The translations under genes and the position numbers were made by a program. A DNA stretch of 64,000 nucleotides from Streptomyces sp. NBC_01314 (GTDB taxonomy: Bacteria > Actinomycetota > Actinomycetes > Streptomycetales > Streptomycetaceae): contig NZ_CP108394.1 of NCBI RefSeq assembly GCF_041435215.1, positions 9,920,001 through 9,984,000 of the forward strand, in the 5' to 3' direction. The notes beneath the pieces are model-generated. The model was not told where the DNA came from. It ran no database searches and saw nothing but the letters and a program-made list of their open reading frames with translations. Shown here piece after piece: positions 42,595-51,769 of the stretch (its first letter is position 1; the number at the start of each line of letters is the position of its first letter).

Positions 42595-43272
42595 GTGGCA
42601 CCACGACCCTTGTATGAACTTGTTGAAGCGGGCTGGGCGAAGGCTCTTGAACCTGCGGCCGAACGTATCGCTGCGATGGGCGACTTCCTCCGGGCCGAGA
42701 TAGCGGCCGGCCGGACCTACCTTCCATCCGGAGCGAATGTCCTGCGGGCCTTCCAGCAGCCCTTCGACGACGTCCGCGTCCTGATCGTCGGTCAGGACCC
42801 CTACCCGACGCCGGGGATGGCCGTAGGACTGAGTTTCGCGGTGGCGCCCGAGGTGCGTTCGCTGCCGGGCAGTCTGGAGAACATCTTCCGGGAGTTGCAC
42901 TCCGACTTGGGGCTGACCAGGCCGTCGAACGGGGATCTGACACCGTGGACCGAGCAGGGGGTGCTGCTGCTCAACAGGGCGCTCACCACGGCCCCGCGCA
43001 AGCCGGCCGCGCACCGGGGCAAGGGCTGGGAAGAGGTCACCGAGCAGGCGATCCGTGCGTTGGCGGCGCGTGGTAAGCCGCTGGTGTCCATTCTGTGGGG
43101 ACGTGACGCGCGTAATCTGCGTCCGCTGCTGGGTGATCTTCCTGCCATCGAGTCGGCCCATCCGTCCCCCATGTCGGCGGACCGTGGTTTCTTCGGCTCG
43201 CGCCCGTTCAGCCGCGCCAACGACCTGTTGGTCCGCCAGGGCGCCCAGCCGGTCGAGTGGCGTCTGCCTTAG
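42595..43272 (+). CDS. ung: Uracil-DNA glycosylase, family 1
   Basis: The 225-residue enzyme removes uracil from DNA. It has the catalytic water-activating motif GQDPYP (67-72; D68), the uracil pocket GLSFAV, the LLNRALT strand and the HPSPMS leucine-loop region. The start is a GTG with no strong ribosome site. It faces away from a decayed inverted copy just upstream, so this locus carried two ung genes. Confidence 0.95.
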   Translation: MAPRPLYELVEAGWAKALEPAAERIAAMGDFLRAEIAAGRTYLPSGANVLRAFQQPFDDVRVLIVGQDPYPTPGMAVGLSFAVAPEVRSLPGSLENIFRELHSDLGLTRPSNGDLTPWTEQGVLLLNRALTTAPRKPAAHRGKGWEEVTEQAIRALAARGKPLVSILWGRDARNLRPLLGDLPAIESAHPSPMSADRGFFGSRPFSRANDLLVRQGAQPVEWRLP

Positions 43273-43380
43273 CCGCGTTTTTGGAAGTGACCTCCTGGCT
43301 CCGCTCCGTGGCGTGATGATCTCGGGGCGGGGCGTGGGGATCTTTCGGATGGCGGTTCGACGCCGGCAGCGCGAGGGCGT

Positions 43381-43512
43381 GTGGGCTGGGACCTCTGGAC
43401 TGCGCTGCGGGCCAGGGCCGATGCTGCGGGCTTGATCGCGCGGGAGGCGAACGCCGATTCCACGGTCTGCCGGACCCATCAGCATGCCCGCCGGTGCCCG
43501 CCGGGCAGAAGG
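43381..43512 (+). pseudogene. IS5-type transposase remnant
   Basis: The frame WDLWTALRARADAAG...ADSTVCRTHQHARR matches the catalytic-domain start of Streptomyces IS5-family transposases, where DSTV...HQHA carries the first Asp of the DDE triad. Everything before and after is lost. The rest of the 43273-43735 gap shows no gene, only the symporter terminator at its right end. Confidence 0.6.
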
Positions 43513-43684
43513 TATCTCGTGATCATGGGGACGGCGCGCTCCCGCGTCCGGGCGCTGCGCTCAGCGCCCGCGTGAGCTCAGGGTTCGCAGCCCGCGCCGC
43601 CCTCGACTCGTCGTCCACCACGGTCCCGCGGGCGGAGAAGATACGGGTGGAGGACCGTGAACTCGCCGAGCGGAAGCGGTGGTT

Positions 43685-43724
43685 GGCCGGCCCCGCTCGG
43701 CCGGAGGCGACGCGGGGGCCGGCC
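43685..43724 (-). terminator. Terminator after the symporter gene
   Basis: GGCCGGCCCC and GGGGCCGGCC form a perfect 10-bp stem with a 20-base loop, 12 bases past the minus-strand stop. Confidence 0.6.
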
Positions 43725-43735
43725 CGTCTACCGGG

Positions 43736-45340
43736 TCAGCCGTCGTGACGGCCGGTGCCTGTTCCGGTGAGAACGCGGATTTCGGTTTCCGTGTAGTCCG
43801 CCCCGCCCCGCTCACGCCGGTCGAGTACCGAGCCGGTCCAGGCGAGCAGGAACCCCACAGGAATGGAGATGAGACCGGGGTTCCTCAAGGGAAACACCGC
43901 GAAGTCCATGTCAGGCAGCAGTGCCGTCGCGTTCCCTGAGACAGCTGGGGACAGTGCCGTGAGCAGTAGGGCGACAAGCAGGCCGCCGTACATGCTCCAG
44001 ACCGCTCCCTTGGTCGTGAAACCCTTCCACCACAGGTTGAACAGCAGCGCGGGCAGGATCGCGGAGGCCGCGATGGCGAACGCGAGGCTGACCAGGAAGG
44101 CGATGTTGAGATGCTGGGCGAGCATGGAAAGGGCGATCGCCGCCACACCGATCAGCCCGACGCCCAGCCGCGCCACGACGAGTTCGCTCTTCTCGGACGC
44201 TCTGCCCCGCATGATCGTCGCACCGTAGACGTCGTGGGCCAGGGCCGCAGCCGCGGTGAGGGTGAGAGCGGCGACGACAGCCACGATCGTGACGAACGCG
44301 ACGCAGGCGATCACGGTGAGCAGGAAGGGCCCGCCCAGGCGCTCGGCTGTCAGGAGTACGGCCGTGTTGCCGGAGGCGGCATTCTCCTTGATGGTCTGCG
44401 AGCCGATCAGCGCCGCGGAGCCCAGGCCCGTCACCACCTCGAACAGAGTGAAGACGATGACCAGGCAGGCCGCCCACCCTGCCGACTTGCGGGCTCTGCG
44501 TCCGCTGGAGACCGTTCCGATACGCATCAGGACGTGCGGTAGTGCGGCCGCTCCCAGCACGAACGCCAGTTGCAGACTGACCGAGTCGATCTTGTTGGTG
44601 CGGTCGTGGAAGCGGATGCCGGGTTCCAGGAAGGAGCCACCCAGGCCGCTGTGAAGGACGGCGGCATCCAGCAGGCGTGCCGGGCTCCAGTCGAACTCCG
44701 ACAGAACCGCCAGTACGACGAACAGACCTGTGGCGAGCAGTACTACGGCTTTGATGCTCTGGACCAGGGTCGCGGCACGCATGCCGCCGATGACGACGTA
44801 AAGGACCATCAGAAGACCGAGGCCGGCCACAACGACCCGCTGGGCGCCGTCTCCGTCGATGCCCAGGACTGTCGCCGCGAGCGCTCCGGCACCGACGAGC
44901 TGGGCGGTCAGGTACAGCAGGCAGACGACCACGCTCGTGATGCCTGCCGCCAGGTGAGCGGGTCGGGCCTGCAGCCGCAGGGCGAGGGAGTCGCCGATGG
45001 TGAACCGTGAGGTGCTGTGATAGGGCTCGGCGACCACCAGCACCAGTACGGACCAGGCGACCATCGGCGCCAGCACGTAGGCGATCCCGTCGTAGCCGGT
45101 GAGGGCGATCAGACCGGGATTGCCCAGCATGCCTGCCGCGGACATGTAACTGCCGAAGATGGCCAGCCCGTTGACGAAGGACGGCAGTCGCCGCTGACCG
45201 AGGTAGAAGCCGCTCAGTTCGTGCTTCTCGGGGAGGATCGACCCGATCGAAAGGAGCAGGGTACAGACGACACAGAGGCCGAAAACGGTGAGAAGGGGGA
45301 AAGCGCCACCGGAGTCGGAGAGTGCGAGGACGGAGTTCAC
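43736..45340 (-). CDS. Sodium/solute symporter (ActP-like, SSS family)
   Basis: The 534-residue membrane protein has about 13 helices. The SSS signature lies around FGSYMSAAGMLGNPGLIALTGYDG, with Na+-site serine/threonine residues in the fifth and eighth helices. Such carriers take up acetate, pyruvate or other monocarboxylates with Na+. The GTG start overlaps the upstream DUF485 gene (GTGA), the usual symporter/DUF485 pairing. Given the acyl-CoA genes on the right, the substrate may be a short carboxylic acid. Confidence 0.9.
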   Translation of the reverse strand: MNSVLALSDSGGAFPLLTVFGLCVVCTLLLSIGSILPEKHELSGFYLGQRRLPSFVNGLAIFGSYMSAAGMLGNPGLIALTGYDGIAYVLAPMVAWSVLVLVVAEPYHSTSRFTIGDSLALRLQARPAHLAAGITSVVVCLLYLTAQLVGAGALAATVLGIDGDGAQRVVVAGLGLLMVLYVVIGGMRAATLVQSIKAVVLLATGLFVVLAVLSEFDWSPARLLDAAVLHSGLGGSFLEPGIRFHDRTNKIDSVSLQLAFVLGAAALPHVLMRIGTVSSGRRARKSAGWAACLVIVFTLFEVVTGLGSAALIGSQTIKENAASGNTAVLLTAERLGGPFLLTVIACVAFVTIVAVVAALTLTAAAALAHDVYGATIMRGRASEKSELVVARLGVGLIGVAAIALSMLAQHLNIAFLVSLAFAIAASAILPALLFNLWWKGFTTKGAVWSMYGGLLVALLLTALSPAVSGNATALLPDMDFAVFPLRNPGLISIPVGFLLAWTGSVLDRRERGGADYTETEIRVLTGTGTGRHDG

Positions 45341-46026
45341 CGGTGGCTCTCCAGGTGCGGGAAGAGCGTGCGATGACGCTTGACCAGGGGCTCAAGATGG
45401 CTTTTCGCATACCGTGCGTACCACAGGACCGCCCAGCCGGTGAACGCCACTTGCGCCAGGACCAGCGTGAGTCCGACGTTGAGTGGGCCGGCCCAGGCGA
45501 TCGCCATCACACCGGGTGCCTCGTTGGCCAGGATCACGCCGGCCATCTGGGCCGCGACGACGGCGGCGGCCACCCGGGCCGGGCGGCGGCGCGCGGCACG
45601 CAGTTCACGCAGCGCGGTGGTCTGCCTGGAGTCGGGGTGGAACTCCGGGTCCGTCTGCTGGGACGGGGTCGGCATGAGCATGCGCGGGGATATCTCGGAC
45701 GAGGCCGTGACCGACTCGTCCCAGGTCGCCCACGCCGGAGCCGGGACGGCGACGGGCCGGCCGTCGTCCAGGCCCAGGTGCCGGGCCGTGCGAACGGCCC
45801 AGGATCTTCGTCTCGTCCGGACATCGTGCTCGGACGTATCGGCCCCCTGCATGGACTGCCGGTACAGCTCCGCGAGTTCGGCCGGTCGGCCGAAGACCGT
45901 ATGGGTGCGGGAGATCGCCTGCCGCAACTCCACGGCGGAGTAATCGTCTTCGTGGTCGAGAGCGCTGAGATAGAGCGCGGCAGCCTCGGGAGGGTCCTGA
46001 TCAGGAAAAAGATCGCGGGAATCCAT
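45337..46026 (-). CDS. DUF485 membrane protein with an extra N-terminal domain
   Basis: The 229-residue protein ends in a DUF485 domain (about 140-225; two helices VAAAVVAAQMAGVILAN and LVLAQVAFTGWAVLWY). This is the usual small partner of ActP-like symporters. Unusually it carries about 135 preceding residues, acidic and helical at first (DPPEAAALYLSALDHEDDYSAVELRQAI), with no membrane helix. The ATG follows GAGGAC. It is the first gene of the two-gene transport operon. Confidence 0.82.
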   Translation of the reverse strand: MDSRDLFPDQDPPEAAALYLSALDHEDDYSAVELRQAISRTHTVFGRPAELAELYRQSMQGADTSEHDVRTRRRSWAVRTARHLGLDDGRPVAVPAPAWATWDESVTASSEISPRMLMPTPSQQTDPEFHPDSRQTTALRELRAARRRPARVAAAVVAAQMAGVILANEAPGVMAIAWAGPLNVGLTLVLAQVAFTGWAVLWYARYAKSHLEPLVKRHRTLFPHLESHR

Positions 46027-46790
46027 AAGTCGTCCTCGATACGAAGTGGCGCGGATGTGGAGAGCACGTCGTACGAAGGCTTGTGGCCGTACGGCTTCTC
46101 TCGGCCCGCATATGAGGGGCCGACGTCAATGACGAAGACACTCGGCAAGGAACGGGACCGAAACGGACCGAGCGGGCCCGCCCAGGAACCATGCACACGG
46201 TTCGCCGACCGAGCCGTCCCGGGCCCTACCGGCGTCCTTGCTTCATCGGCCCCCACCGTGCCGCAGTGGCTGTCGGGCCGACAAGGTCGCGAGCGGCAAC
46301 GATTCGAGGTACTTGCGTACATTGCGTTCAGCCGCTGTGCCGAGCCTGGTCATCGAGAGCCGGCGACTCCTGTGAAGGCCGCTGTGCGGGGACGCGGGGA
46401 GTTGAGCCTTCGGCTCGGTTCGGCACGTCGCCGCGGACCTGCAGCCGGCGCCGATCGGCGCCGTGCTCCGCGCGCTCGTCGCGCAGGCGTGGCGCGACAA
46501 GTACCCCGATGTGCGGGAGCGCTCGTCGTCGAGCTCGCTGCTGGAGGGCTCTGCTCTGAGCGCGGGTTCGTCCCCGCGGGGGTGCCTTCCCGGGCTGTCG
46601 GGTCGTCGGGGCCCGCTGTGAGAGTAGCGCCTGGAAGACGGTTCTGACCTCGGGGAACGGGACGCGTTCCGCGCACAAAGATGCGTCAGCTCGTCGTTGA
46701 CCGGCGGTCCACGGCAGGGCCAGGGTGGTGGAGCCAGATCGGATTCCGATCTCCCGTTTCCGGTCACCGAACTGCGTGCAGGAGGCCGTG
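46027..46790. other. 764-bp region between divergent units with coding remnants
   Basis: It contains the promoter of the symporter operon and, at its right end, the 24-bp shared element and the DUF35 ribosome site. Two stretches look gene-derived. On the minus strand, 46243-46353 is a 36-residue frame beginning MTRLGTAAERNVRKYLESL. On the plus strand, 46418-46561 reads VAADLQPAPIGAVLRALVAQ then AWRDKYPDVRER, with near-total G/C third positions but no start. Neither was recognised. Confidence 0.3.
46671..46694. promoter_or_regulatory. 24-bp shared element, copy 1
   Basis: The core ACAAAGATGCGTC lies in a 24-bp sequence that matches 52761-52784 at 21 positions. It is 97 bases upstream of the DUF35 gene, the first gene of the acyl-CoA module. 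Confidence 0.6.
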
Positions 46791-47231
46791 ATGTTCCAGA
46801 CAGGCACCCTTGAAGACACCGAACTCAGCGAAGACCACGAAGCGGCTGTCACCGCCACGACCGCGCCCGCCACGACCGCGCCCGCCAAGCCGAACACACC
46901 GGCGGACCGCGGCGAGTTGTTCTTCCAGCGCTGCCTCTGGTGCGGCACTCCGGCCTACCGCCGCTCGTTCTGCCGTGCCTGCGGGGCCATGGCCTTCCAA
47001 CGGGAACGCAGCGAGGGCGCCGGGGTTGTCGTCCGCCGCCACGGCCAGGTCCCGCACAACACGTGGTTCGTCGCGATGAACGAGGGCTTCAACCTGCTCT
47101 GCCAGGCCACCGGCACGGCGTTGGTCGCGGTCGGGTCGAGGGTGAGTGTCGTACGGACTGTCGCTCCCCTCGGTCAGGGACTTCCCGTCGTCGAACCCAC
47201 CCGCCCGCCGACTTCGGAGCGTCGGTGGTGA
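46791..47231 (+). CDS. DUF35-type zinc-ribbon/OB-fold protein
   Basis: The 146-residue protein has an N-terminal Thr/Ala/Pro-rich stretch, then a rubredoxin-like zinc ribbon (CLWCG and CRACG, about 47-66) and an OB-fold (GVVVRRHGQVPHNTWFVAMNEG). Such proteins bind acyl-CoA and usually partner thiolases or other acyl-CoA enzymes; no thiolase is adjacent here. The ATG follows GGAGG. It begins the run of acyl-CoA genes to the right. Confidence 0.75.
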   Translation: MFQTGTLEDTELSEDHEAAVTATTAPATTAPAKPNTPADRGELFFQRCLWCGTPAYRRSFCRACGAMAFQRERSEGAGVVVRRHGQVPHNTWFVAMNEGFNLLCQATGTALVAVGSRVSVVRTVAPLGQGLPVVEPTRPPTSERRW

Positions 47232-47293
47232 CGGGAAACGGCTGGGACGAAGCCACGAGCGAGCGAAGGCTGGACGACAGGAGAGGAGGGTGC

Positions 47294-48553
47294 GTGAGCA
47301 CCCAGCACCATGCGCCGGACGGATCGGCCGACACTGTCGGGGGAGCGGGGCGCGGCGCGCTGGAGGGTCTGCGGATCGCCGACTTCTCCCGGGTTCTCGC
47401 GGGGCCCTACGCCACCATGCTCCTCGCCGACCTCGGGGCGGACGTGGTGAAGGTCGAACGGCCGGGCATCGGGGACGACACCCGGGCCTGGCACCCTCCG
47501 GCGGACCACGACGGCACCTCCACCTATTTCCTGAGCGTCAACCGGAACAAGCGGTCCGTCGTCCTGGACCTCACGACCGACGCCGGCCTCGAACGGGCCC
47601 GCGCCCTGGTCGCCGAATCCGACGTGGTGGTGGAGAACTTCCGTCCCGGCACGATGGAACGGCTCGGGCTCGGACATCGCGAACTCCGAGCCCGGCACCC
47701 GGAGTTGGTCTACTGCTCGATCAGCGGTTTCGGTAGCGGTGCGGGCGCGGCGATCCCCGGATACGACCTGCTCGTACAGGCCGTCGGCGGGCTGATGAGC
47801 GTGACCGGGGACGCGGCCGGGGAGCCGGTGAAGGCGGGTGTGGCTCTGGTCGATGTGATCACCGGCCTGCACGCCTCGCTGGGCATCCTCGCGGCCCTCC
47901 GGCACCGGGACGCCACCGGGGAGGGACAGCACGTGGAGGTGAACCTCCTCACCTCACTGCTGTCGGCCATGGTCAACCAGGCGTCGGCGTACGCGGTCGC
48001 CGGTGTGGTTCCGGGGCGTATGGGCAACGCGCATCCGAGCATCGCCCCGTACGAGACCTTCCCCACCGCCGACCGTTCGATCGCCATCGCGGTGGGCAAC
48101 GACCGGCAGTTCGGGGCGCTCGCCGACCTCGTCGGGGATCCCGGTCTCGCGCTCGACGACCGCTTCCGCACGAATGCCGACCGGGTCGCCCACCGCGCCG
48201 AACTGCGGGACATCCTGACGCGGCGGCTGGGCGCCGCCGGCGCCGACCACTGGTCGGCCGTCCTGCTGGCCGCGGGGGTGCCCGCCGGAGCGGTCAACAC
48301 CCTCGACGAGGCGTTCGCCTTCGCCCAGCGGCTCGGCCTCCCCGGCATCGTCGACATCCCCGCCGCGTCCGCCGACGGAGTGGACCGGGCAGAGGGCAGA
48401 CCCTTCCGCCAGGTCGCCAGTCCCATCGCACTGAGCGGCACACCCGCGCGGTACCGACTGCCGCCACCGCGCCTGGGCCAGCACACCGCGGAGATTCTGC
48501 ACCGCCCTTCCGGCCACGACCACGCCTCCGCGCCGAACGAAGCGGTCGGCTGA
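47294..48553 (+). CDS. CaiB/BaiF-family CoA transferase, SUGCT-like candidate
   Basis: The 419-residue class III CoA transferase starts at GTG 47294 behind GAGGAGG. The catalytic-region motif LRIADFSRVLAGPYATMLLADLGADVVKVE (about 25-54) and the YCSISGFG strand are typical. Placement directly before glutaryl-CoA dehydrogenase and ETF suggests it transfers CoA to glutarate or a related diacid, like the mammalian enzyme SUGCT. That specificity is inference. Confidence 0.85.
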   Translation: MSTQHHAPDGSADTVGGAGRGALEGLRIADFSRVLAGPYATMLLADLGADVVKVERPGIGDDTRAWHPPADHDGTSTYFLSVNRNKRSVVLDLTTDAGLERARALVAESDVVVENFRPGTMERLGLGHRELRARHPELVYCSISGFGSGAGAAIPGYDLLVQAVGGLMSVTGDAAGEPVKAGVALVDVITGLHASLGILAALRHRDATGEGQHVEVNLLTSLLSAMVNQASAYAVAGVVPGRMGNAHPSIAPYETFPTADRSIAIAVGNDRQFGALADLVGDPGLALDDRFRTNADRVAHRAELRDILTRRLGAAGADHWSAVLLAAGVPAGAVNTLDEAFAFAQRLGLPGIVDIPAASADGVDRAEGRPFRQVASPIALSGTPARYRLPPPRLGQHTAEILHRPSGHDHASAPNEAVG

Positions 48554-48572
48554 CCGCTCCCGGCGGCAGGCA

Positions 48573-48644
48573 CCACGACCGTACCGATCACCACGACCGA
48601 ACTGATCGCCACTACCGACTCGATCGGCTCATCCGAACCGATCG
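48573..48644. repeat. Four 18-bp tandem repeats before gcdH
   Basis: Units start at 48573, 48591, 48609 and 48627 with consensus close to CCACNACCGAACCGATCG. The array ends 22 bases before the gcdH ATG, inside the leader between two genes of the operon. Confidence 0.75.
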
Positions 48645-48666
48645 ACAGAAACCCCAGGAGCTCACG

Positions 48667-49848
48667 ATGAGCGGCGCCAAGCCGATGAAGGACCCCCTCG
48701 ACCTGCTCGACCTCTCCTCCACCCTCACCAGTGAGGAACGCGAGATCCAGGCCACCGTCGCCAAGTTCCTCGCCGACCGGGTGCGCCCGCACATCGGCGA
48801 GTGGTTCGAGAACGCGCACTTCGCGCGCGAACTCGCCCCGGAACTAGGCAAATTGGGTGTGCTCGGCATGCACCTGGAAGGGTATGGCTGCGCCGGGACG
48901 AACGCGGTCAGCTACGGCCTCGCCTGCCTGGAGCTGGAGGCGGCGGACTCCGGATTCCGCAGCTTCGTGTCCGTGCAGGGCTCGCTGTCGATGTTCTCCA
49001 TCTGGAAGTGGGGTTCGGAGGAGCAGAAGCAGGAGTGGCTGCCCCGGCTCGCCGCCGGTGAGGCGATCGGCTGCTTCGGCCTGACCGAGCCCGACTTCGG
49101 CAGCAACCCCTCCGGGATGCGCACCAGGGCCGTCCGCGACGGTGGGGGAGACTGGATCCTCAACGGCTCCAAGATGTGGATCACCAACGGCGGCATCGCC
49201 GACGTGGCCACCGTCTGGGCGCAGACCGAGGACGGCATCCGCGGCTTCCTCGTCCCGCGCGGGACGCCCGGCTTCACCACGCAGGACATCAAGCAGAAGA
49301 TGTCCCTGCGCGCCTCGATCACCTCGGAGCTGTACTTCGACAACGTACGGCTGCCCGACGCGGCGCGACTGCCGCTCGCCCAGGGCCTGCGCGGACCGCT
49401 GTCCTGCCTGAACGAGGCCCGCTTCGGCATCCTGTTCGGCGCGGTCGGCGCGGCCCGCGACTCCATCCAGGCGGCCATCGAGTACGCCGACTCCCGCGTG
49501 CAGTTCGACAAGCCGATCAGCGCCTTCCAACTCACCCAGAAGAAGCTCACCGACATGAGTGTCTCCGTGGGCAACGCCGCACTGCTCGCCATCCACCTCG
49601 GCCGGCTCAAGGACCAGCACCGCATCAGGCCCGAGCAGATCAGCGTCGGCAAGCTCAACAACGTCCGCGAAGCGATCGCCATCGCACGGGAGTGCCGCAC
49701 CATCCTCGGAGCCAACGGCATCTCCCTGGAGTACTCGCCGCTGCGCCACGCCAACAACCTGGAGTCCGTCCTGACCTACGAAGGCACCAGTGAGATGCAC
49801 ACCCTGGTCGTCGGGCAGGCGCTCACCGGCCAGGCGGCGTTCCGCTGA
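48667..49848 (+). CDS. gcdH: Glutaryl-CoA dehydrogenase
   Basis: The 393-residue acyl-CoA dehydrogenase oxidises and decarboxylates glutaryl-CoA to crotonyl-CoA. The family-specific substrate segment SGFRSFVSVQGSLSM and the C-terminal catalytic glutamate E372 in TYEGTSEMHTLVVGQALTG are both present, as is GCFGLTEPDFGSNP for FAD. It follows the CoA transferase and is 20 bases before etfB, its electron acceptor. Confidence 0.93.
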   Translation: MSGAKPMKDPLDLLDLSSTLTSEEREIQATVAKFLADRVRPHIGEWFENAHFARELAPELGKLGVLGMHLEGYGCAGTNAVSYGLACLELEAADSGFRSFVSVQGSLSMFSIWKWGSEEQKQEWLPRLAAGEAIGCFGLTEPDFGSNPSGMRTRAVRDGGGDWILNGSKMWITNGGIADVATVWAQTEDGIRGFLVPRGTPGFTTQDIKQKMSLRASITSELYFDNVRLPDAARLPLAQGLRGPLSCLNEARFGILFGAVGAARDSIQAAIEYADSRVQFDKPISAFQLTQKKLTDMSVSVGNAALLAIHLGRLKDQHRIRPEQISVGKLNNVREAIAIARECRTILGANGISLEYSPLRHANNLESVLTYEGTSEMHTLVVGQALTGQAAFR

Positions 49849-49868
49849 CCGCCGAAGGCTGAGGGAAG

Positions 49869-50669
49869 ATGCCCGTGAACATCGTGGTACTCGTCAAGCA
49901 GGTCCCGGACACCGGGGCCGAACGCACCCTGTCCCAGACCGACCACCGCCTCGACCGGGAGGACGCCGACCTGGTCCTGGACGAGATCAACGAGCGCGCC
50001 GCCGAAGAGGCCCTGAGTCTGAAGGAGACGATGAAGGAGACGACGGACGCCCACATCACCGTCGTCTCCATGGGACCCGACTCCGCGCTCGAAGCCATCC
50101 GCAAGGTCCTGGCGATGGGCGCCGACCGGGGCATCCACATCTGCGACGACCGCCTGCGCGGCGCGGACGTACTGACCACCGCGAAGGTTCTGGCGGCCGC
50201 CGTGCGGACGGTGGAGGACGTCGACCTGGTCCTCGCCGGCGACACGACCACCGACGGTCGGGCGAGCGCGGTCCCGGCCGTCGTCGCGGACCTGCTCGCC
50301 CTGCCGCAGGTGACCCACGTCCGGAAGCTCGATGTGGACGCAGGGCGGGTGCGCGCCGAGCGCGAGACCGAGAACGGCGAGGCGACGCTGGAAGCACCGC
50401 TGCCCGCGCTGGTCAGCGTCACCGAGAAGATCAACGAGCCGCGCTACCCCTCGTTCAAGGGGATCATGGCCGCCAAGAAGAAGCCGGTGGACACGGTCGA
50501 CCTCGACGACCTGTTTCCCGACGCCGACGATGCCGGATTCCTCGTGACGCGCACCCGTGTGCTGGAAGCCGTCCCGCGTCCCCCACGGTCAGCCGGAACC
50601 CGCGTCACGGACGACGGCTCGGCCGGCCGACAGCTCGCCGTGTACCTGATCGCCCAGAAGCTCGTCTGA
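49869..50669 (+). CDS. etfB: Electron transfer flavoprotein beta subunit
   Basis: The 266-residue subunit binds AMP and docks acyl-CoA dehydrogenases. NIVVLVKQVPDT at the N-terminus and DLVLAGDTTTDG are hallmark segments. It is 26 bases upstream of etfA. Supply of a dedicated ETF with gcdH suggests a self-contained pathway. Confidence 0.94.
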   Translation: MPVNIVVLVKQVPDTGAERTLSQTDHRLDREDADLVLDEINERAAEEALSLKETMKETTDAHITVVSMGPDSALEAIRKVLAMGADRGIHICDDRLRGADVLTTAKVLAAAVRTVEDVDLVLAGDTTTDGRASAVPAVVADLLALPQVTHVRKLDVDAGRVRAERETENGEATLEAPLPALVSVTEKINEPRYPSFKGIMAAKKKPVDTVDLDDLFPDADDAGFLVTRTRVLEAVPRPPRSAGTRVTDDGSAGRQLAVYLIAQKLV

Positions 50670-50695
50670 ACCGCCCGAACAGGAAAACAGGCCCC

Positions 50696-51661
50696 ATGCC
50701 CGATGTCCTCGTACTCGTCGACCACGACGGGGAACGTGTCAACAAATCAACATATGAACTCCTGGCTGCCGCGCGGCGGCTGGGAGACCCGGCCGCCGTC
50801 GTCGTGGGCACTCCCGGCACGACGGCGCGCCTCAGCAAGTCCCTCGCCCGTTACGGCGCCGTGAGCGTCCACGCGGCGGAGTCCACCGAAGCGGCCGAGT
50901 TCCTCGTCACGCCCGCCGTGGACGCCCTGGAGCTCGCGGTGCGTGAAACCTCTCCCGCCGCCGTGCTGGCTTCCGCGACGACGGACGGCGGGGAGGTGGC
51001 GGCGCGCCTGGCCGCGCGGCTGGAGGCCGGGTTGCTCATCGACGCGGTCGACCTGGACGCCTCTGGTGTGGTCACTCAGATCGTCTTCGGGGGCTCGTAC
51101 ACCGTGCGCTCCCAGGTCACCCGCGGCATGCCGGTGGTCACCGTGCGCCCAGGGGCCTTCGAGCCGGAGGAGAATCCCGGCGGGGCCGTGGAGCGGACAC
51201 TGACCCTGCCGACCGTCGATCCCACGACCTCCGCCCGTGTCACGGACCGGCGCGCCGCAACCGCGGGCGACCGGCCCGGGCTCACCGAAGCCGTCGTCGT
51301 CGTCTCCGGAGGCCGTGGTGTCGGAGGAGCGGACGGCTTCGAGGTGGTGGAGGAGCTGGCGGACGCCTTCGGAGGCGCTGTGGGCGCCTCGCGTGCCGCG
51401 GTGGACGCCGGCTACTACCCGCACCAGTTCCAGGTCGGGCAGACCGGCAAGTCCGTCTCCCCTCAGCTGTACATCGCCCTGGGCATCTCCGGGGCGATCC
51501 AGCACCTCGCCGGGATGCAGACGTCCAAGACGATCGTCGCGGTCAACAAGGACCCGGAGGCACCGATCCTCGACCTCGCCGACTACGCCGTGGTGGGCGA
51601 CCTGTTCGCAGTGGCACCCCGGCTCACGCAGGAAGTCGCCGTCCGCCGCGCCCTCGGTTGA
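50696..51661 (+). CDS. etfA: Electron transfer flavoprotein alpha subunit
   Basis: The 321-residue subunit has the C-terminal FAD domain with [26 protein letters not shown] and [11 protein letters not shown]. It transfers electrons from GcdH to the membrane quinone oxidoreductase. It is the last gene of the plus-strand operon, followed by a 23-bp stem terminator. Confidence 0.94.
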   Translation: MPDVLVLVDHDGERVNKSTYELLAAARRLGDPAAVVVGTPGTTARLSKSLARYGAVSVHAAESTEAAEFLVTPAVDALELAVRETSPAAVLASATTDGGEVAARLAARLEAGLLIDAVDLDASGVVTQIVFGGSYTVRSQVTRGMPVVTVRPGAFEPEENPGGAVERTLTLPTVDPTTSARVTDRRAATAGDRPGLTEAVVVVSGGRGVGGADGFEVVEELADAFGGAVGASRAAVDAGYYPHQFQVGQTGKSVSPQLYIALGISGAIQHLAGMQTSKTIVAVNKDPEAPILDLADYAVVGDLFAVAPRLTQEVAVRRALG

Positions 51662-51698
51662 GGGTGCCGCGCAGCCGGAACGTGCTGTAGAGCAAATG

Positions 51699-51747
51699 CT
51701 GAATGCCCGGCAGGGGCGGCCGACGGCCGCCCCTGCCGGGCATTCAG
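51699..51747. terminator. Perfect 23-bp stem terminator
   Basis: The arms 51699-51721 and 51725-51747 are exact inverted repeats around a 3-base GAC loop, between convergent etfA and the 3-hydroxyacyl-CoA dehydrogenase gene. Confidence 0.9.
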
Positions 51748-51769
51748 CGAGAAACGCCCTCTCGGCGGC

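Noticed and set aside
46681..46723. ATG inside the shared 24-bp element as a start of a small peptide (MRQLVV / MRRFVA in the two copies)
   Set aside because: The two peptides diverge after a few residues and neither has a ribosome site; the conservation is better explained as a DNA-level signal.
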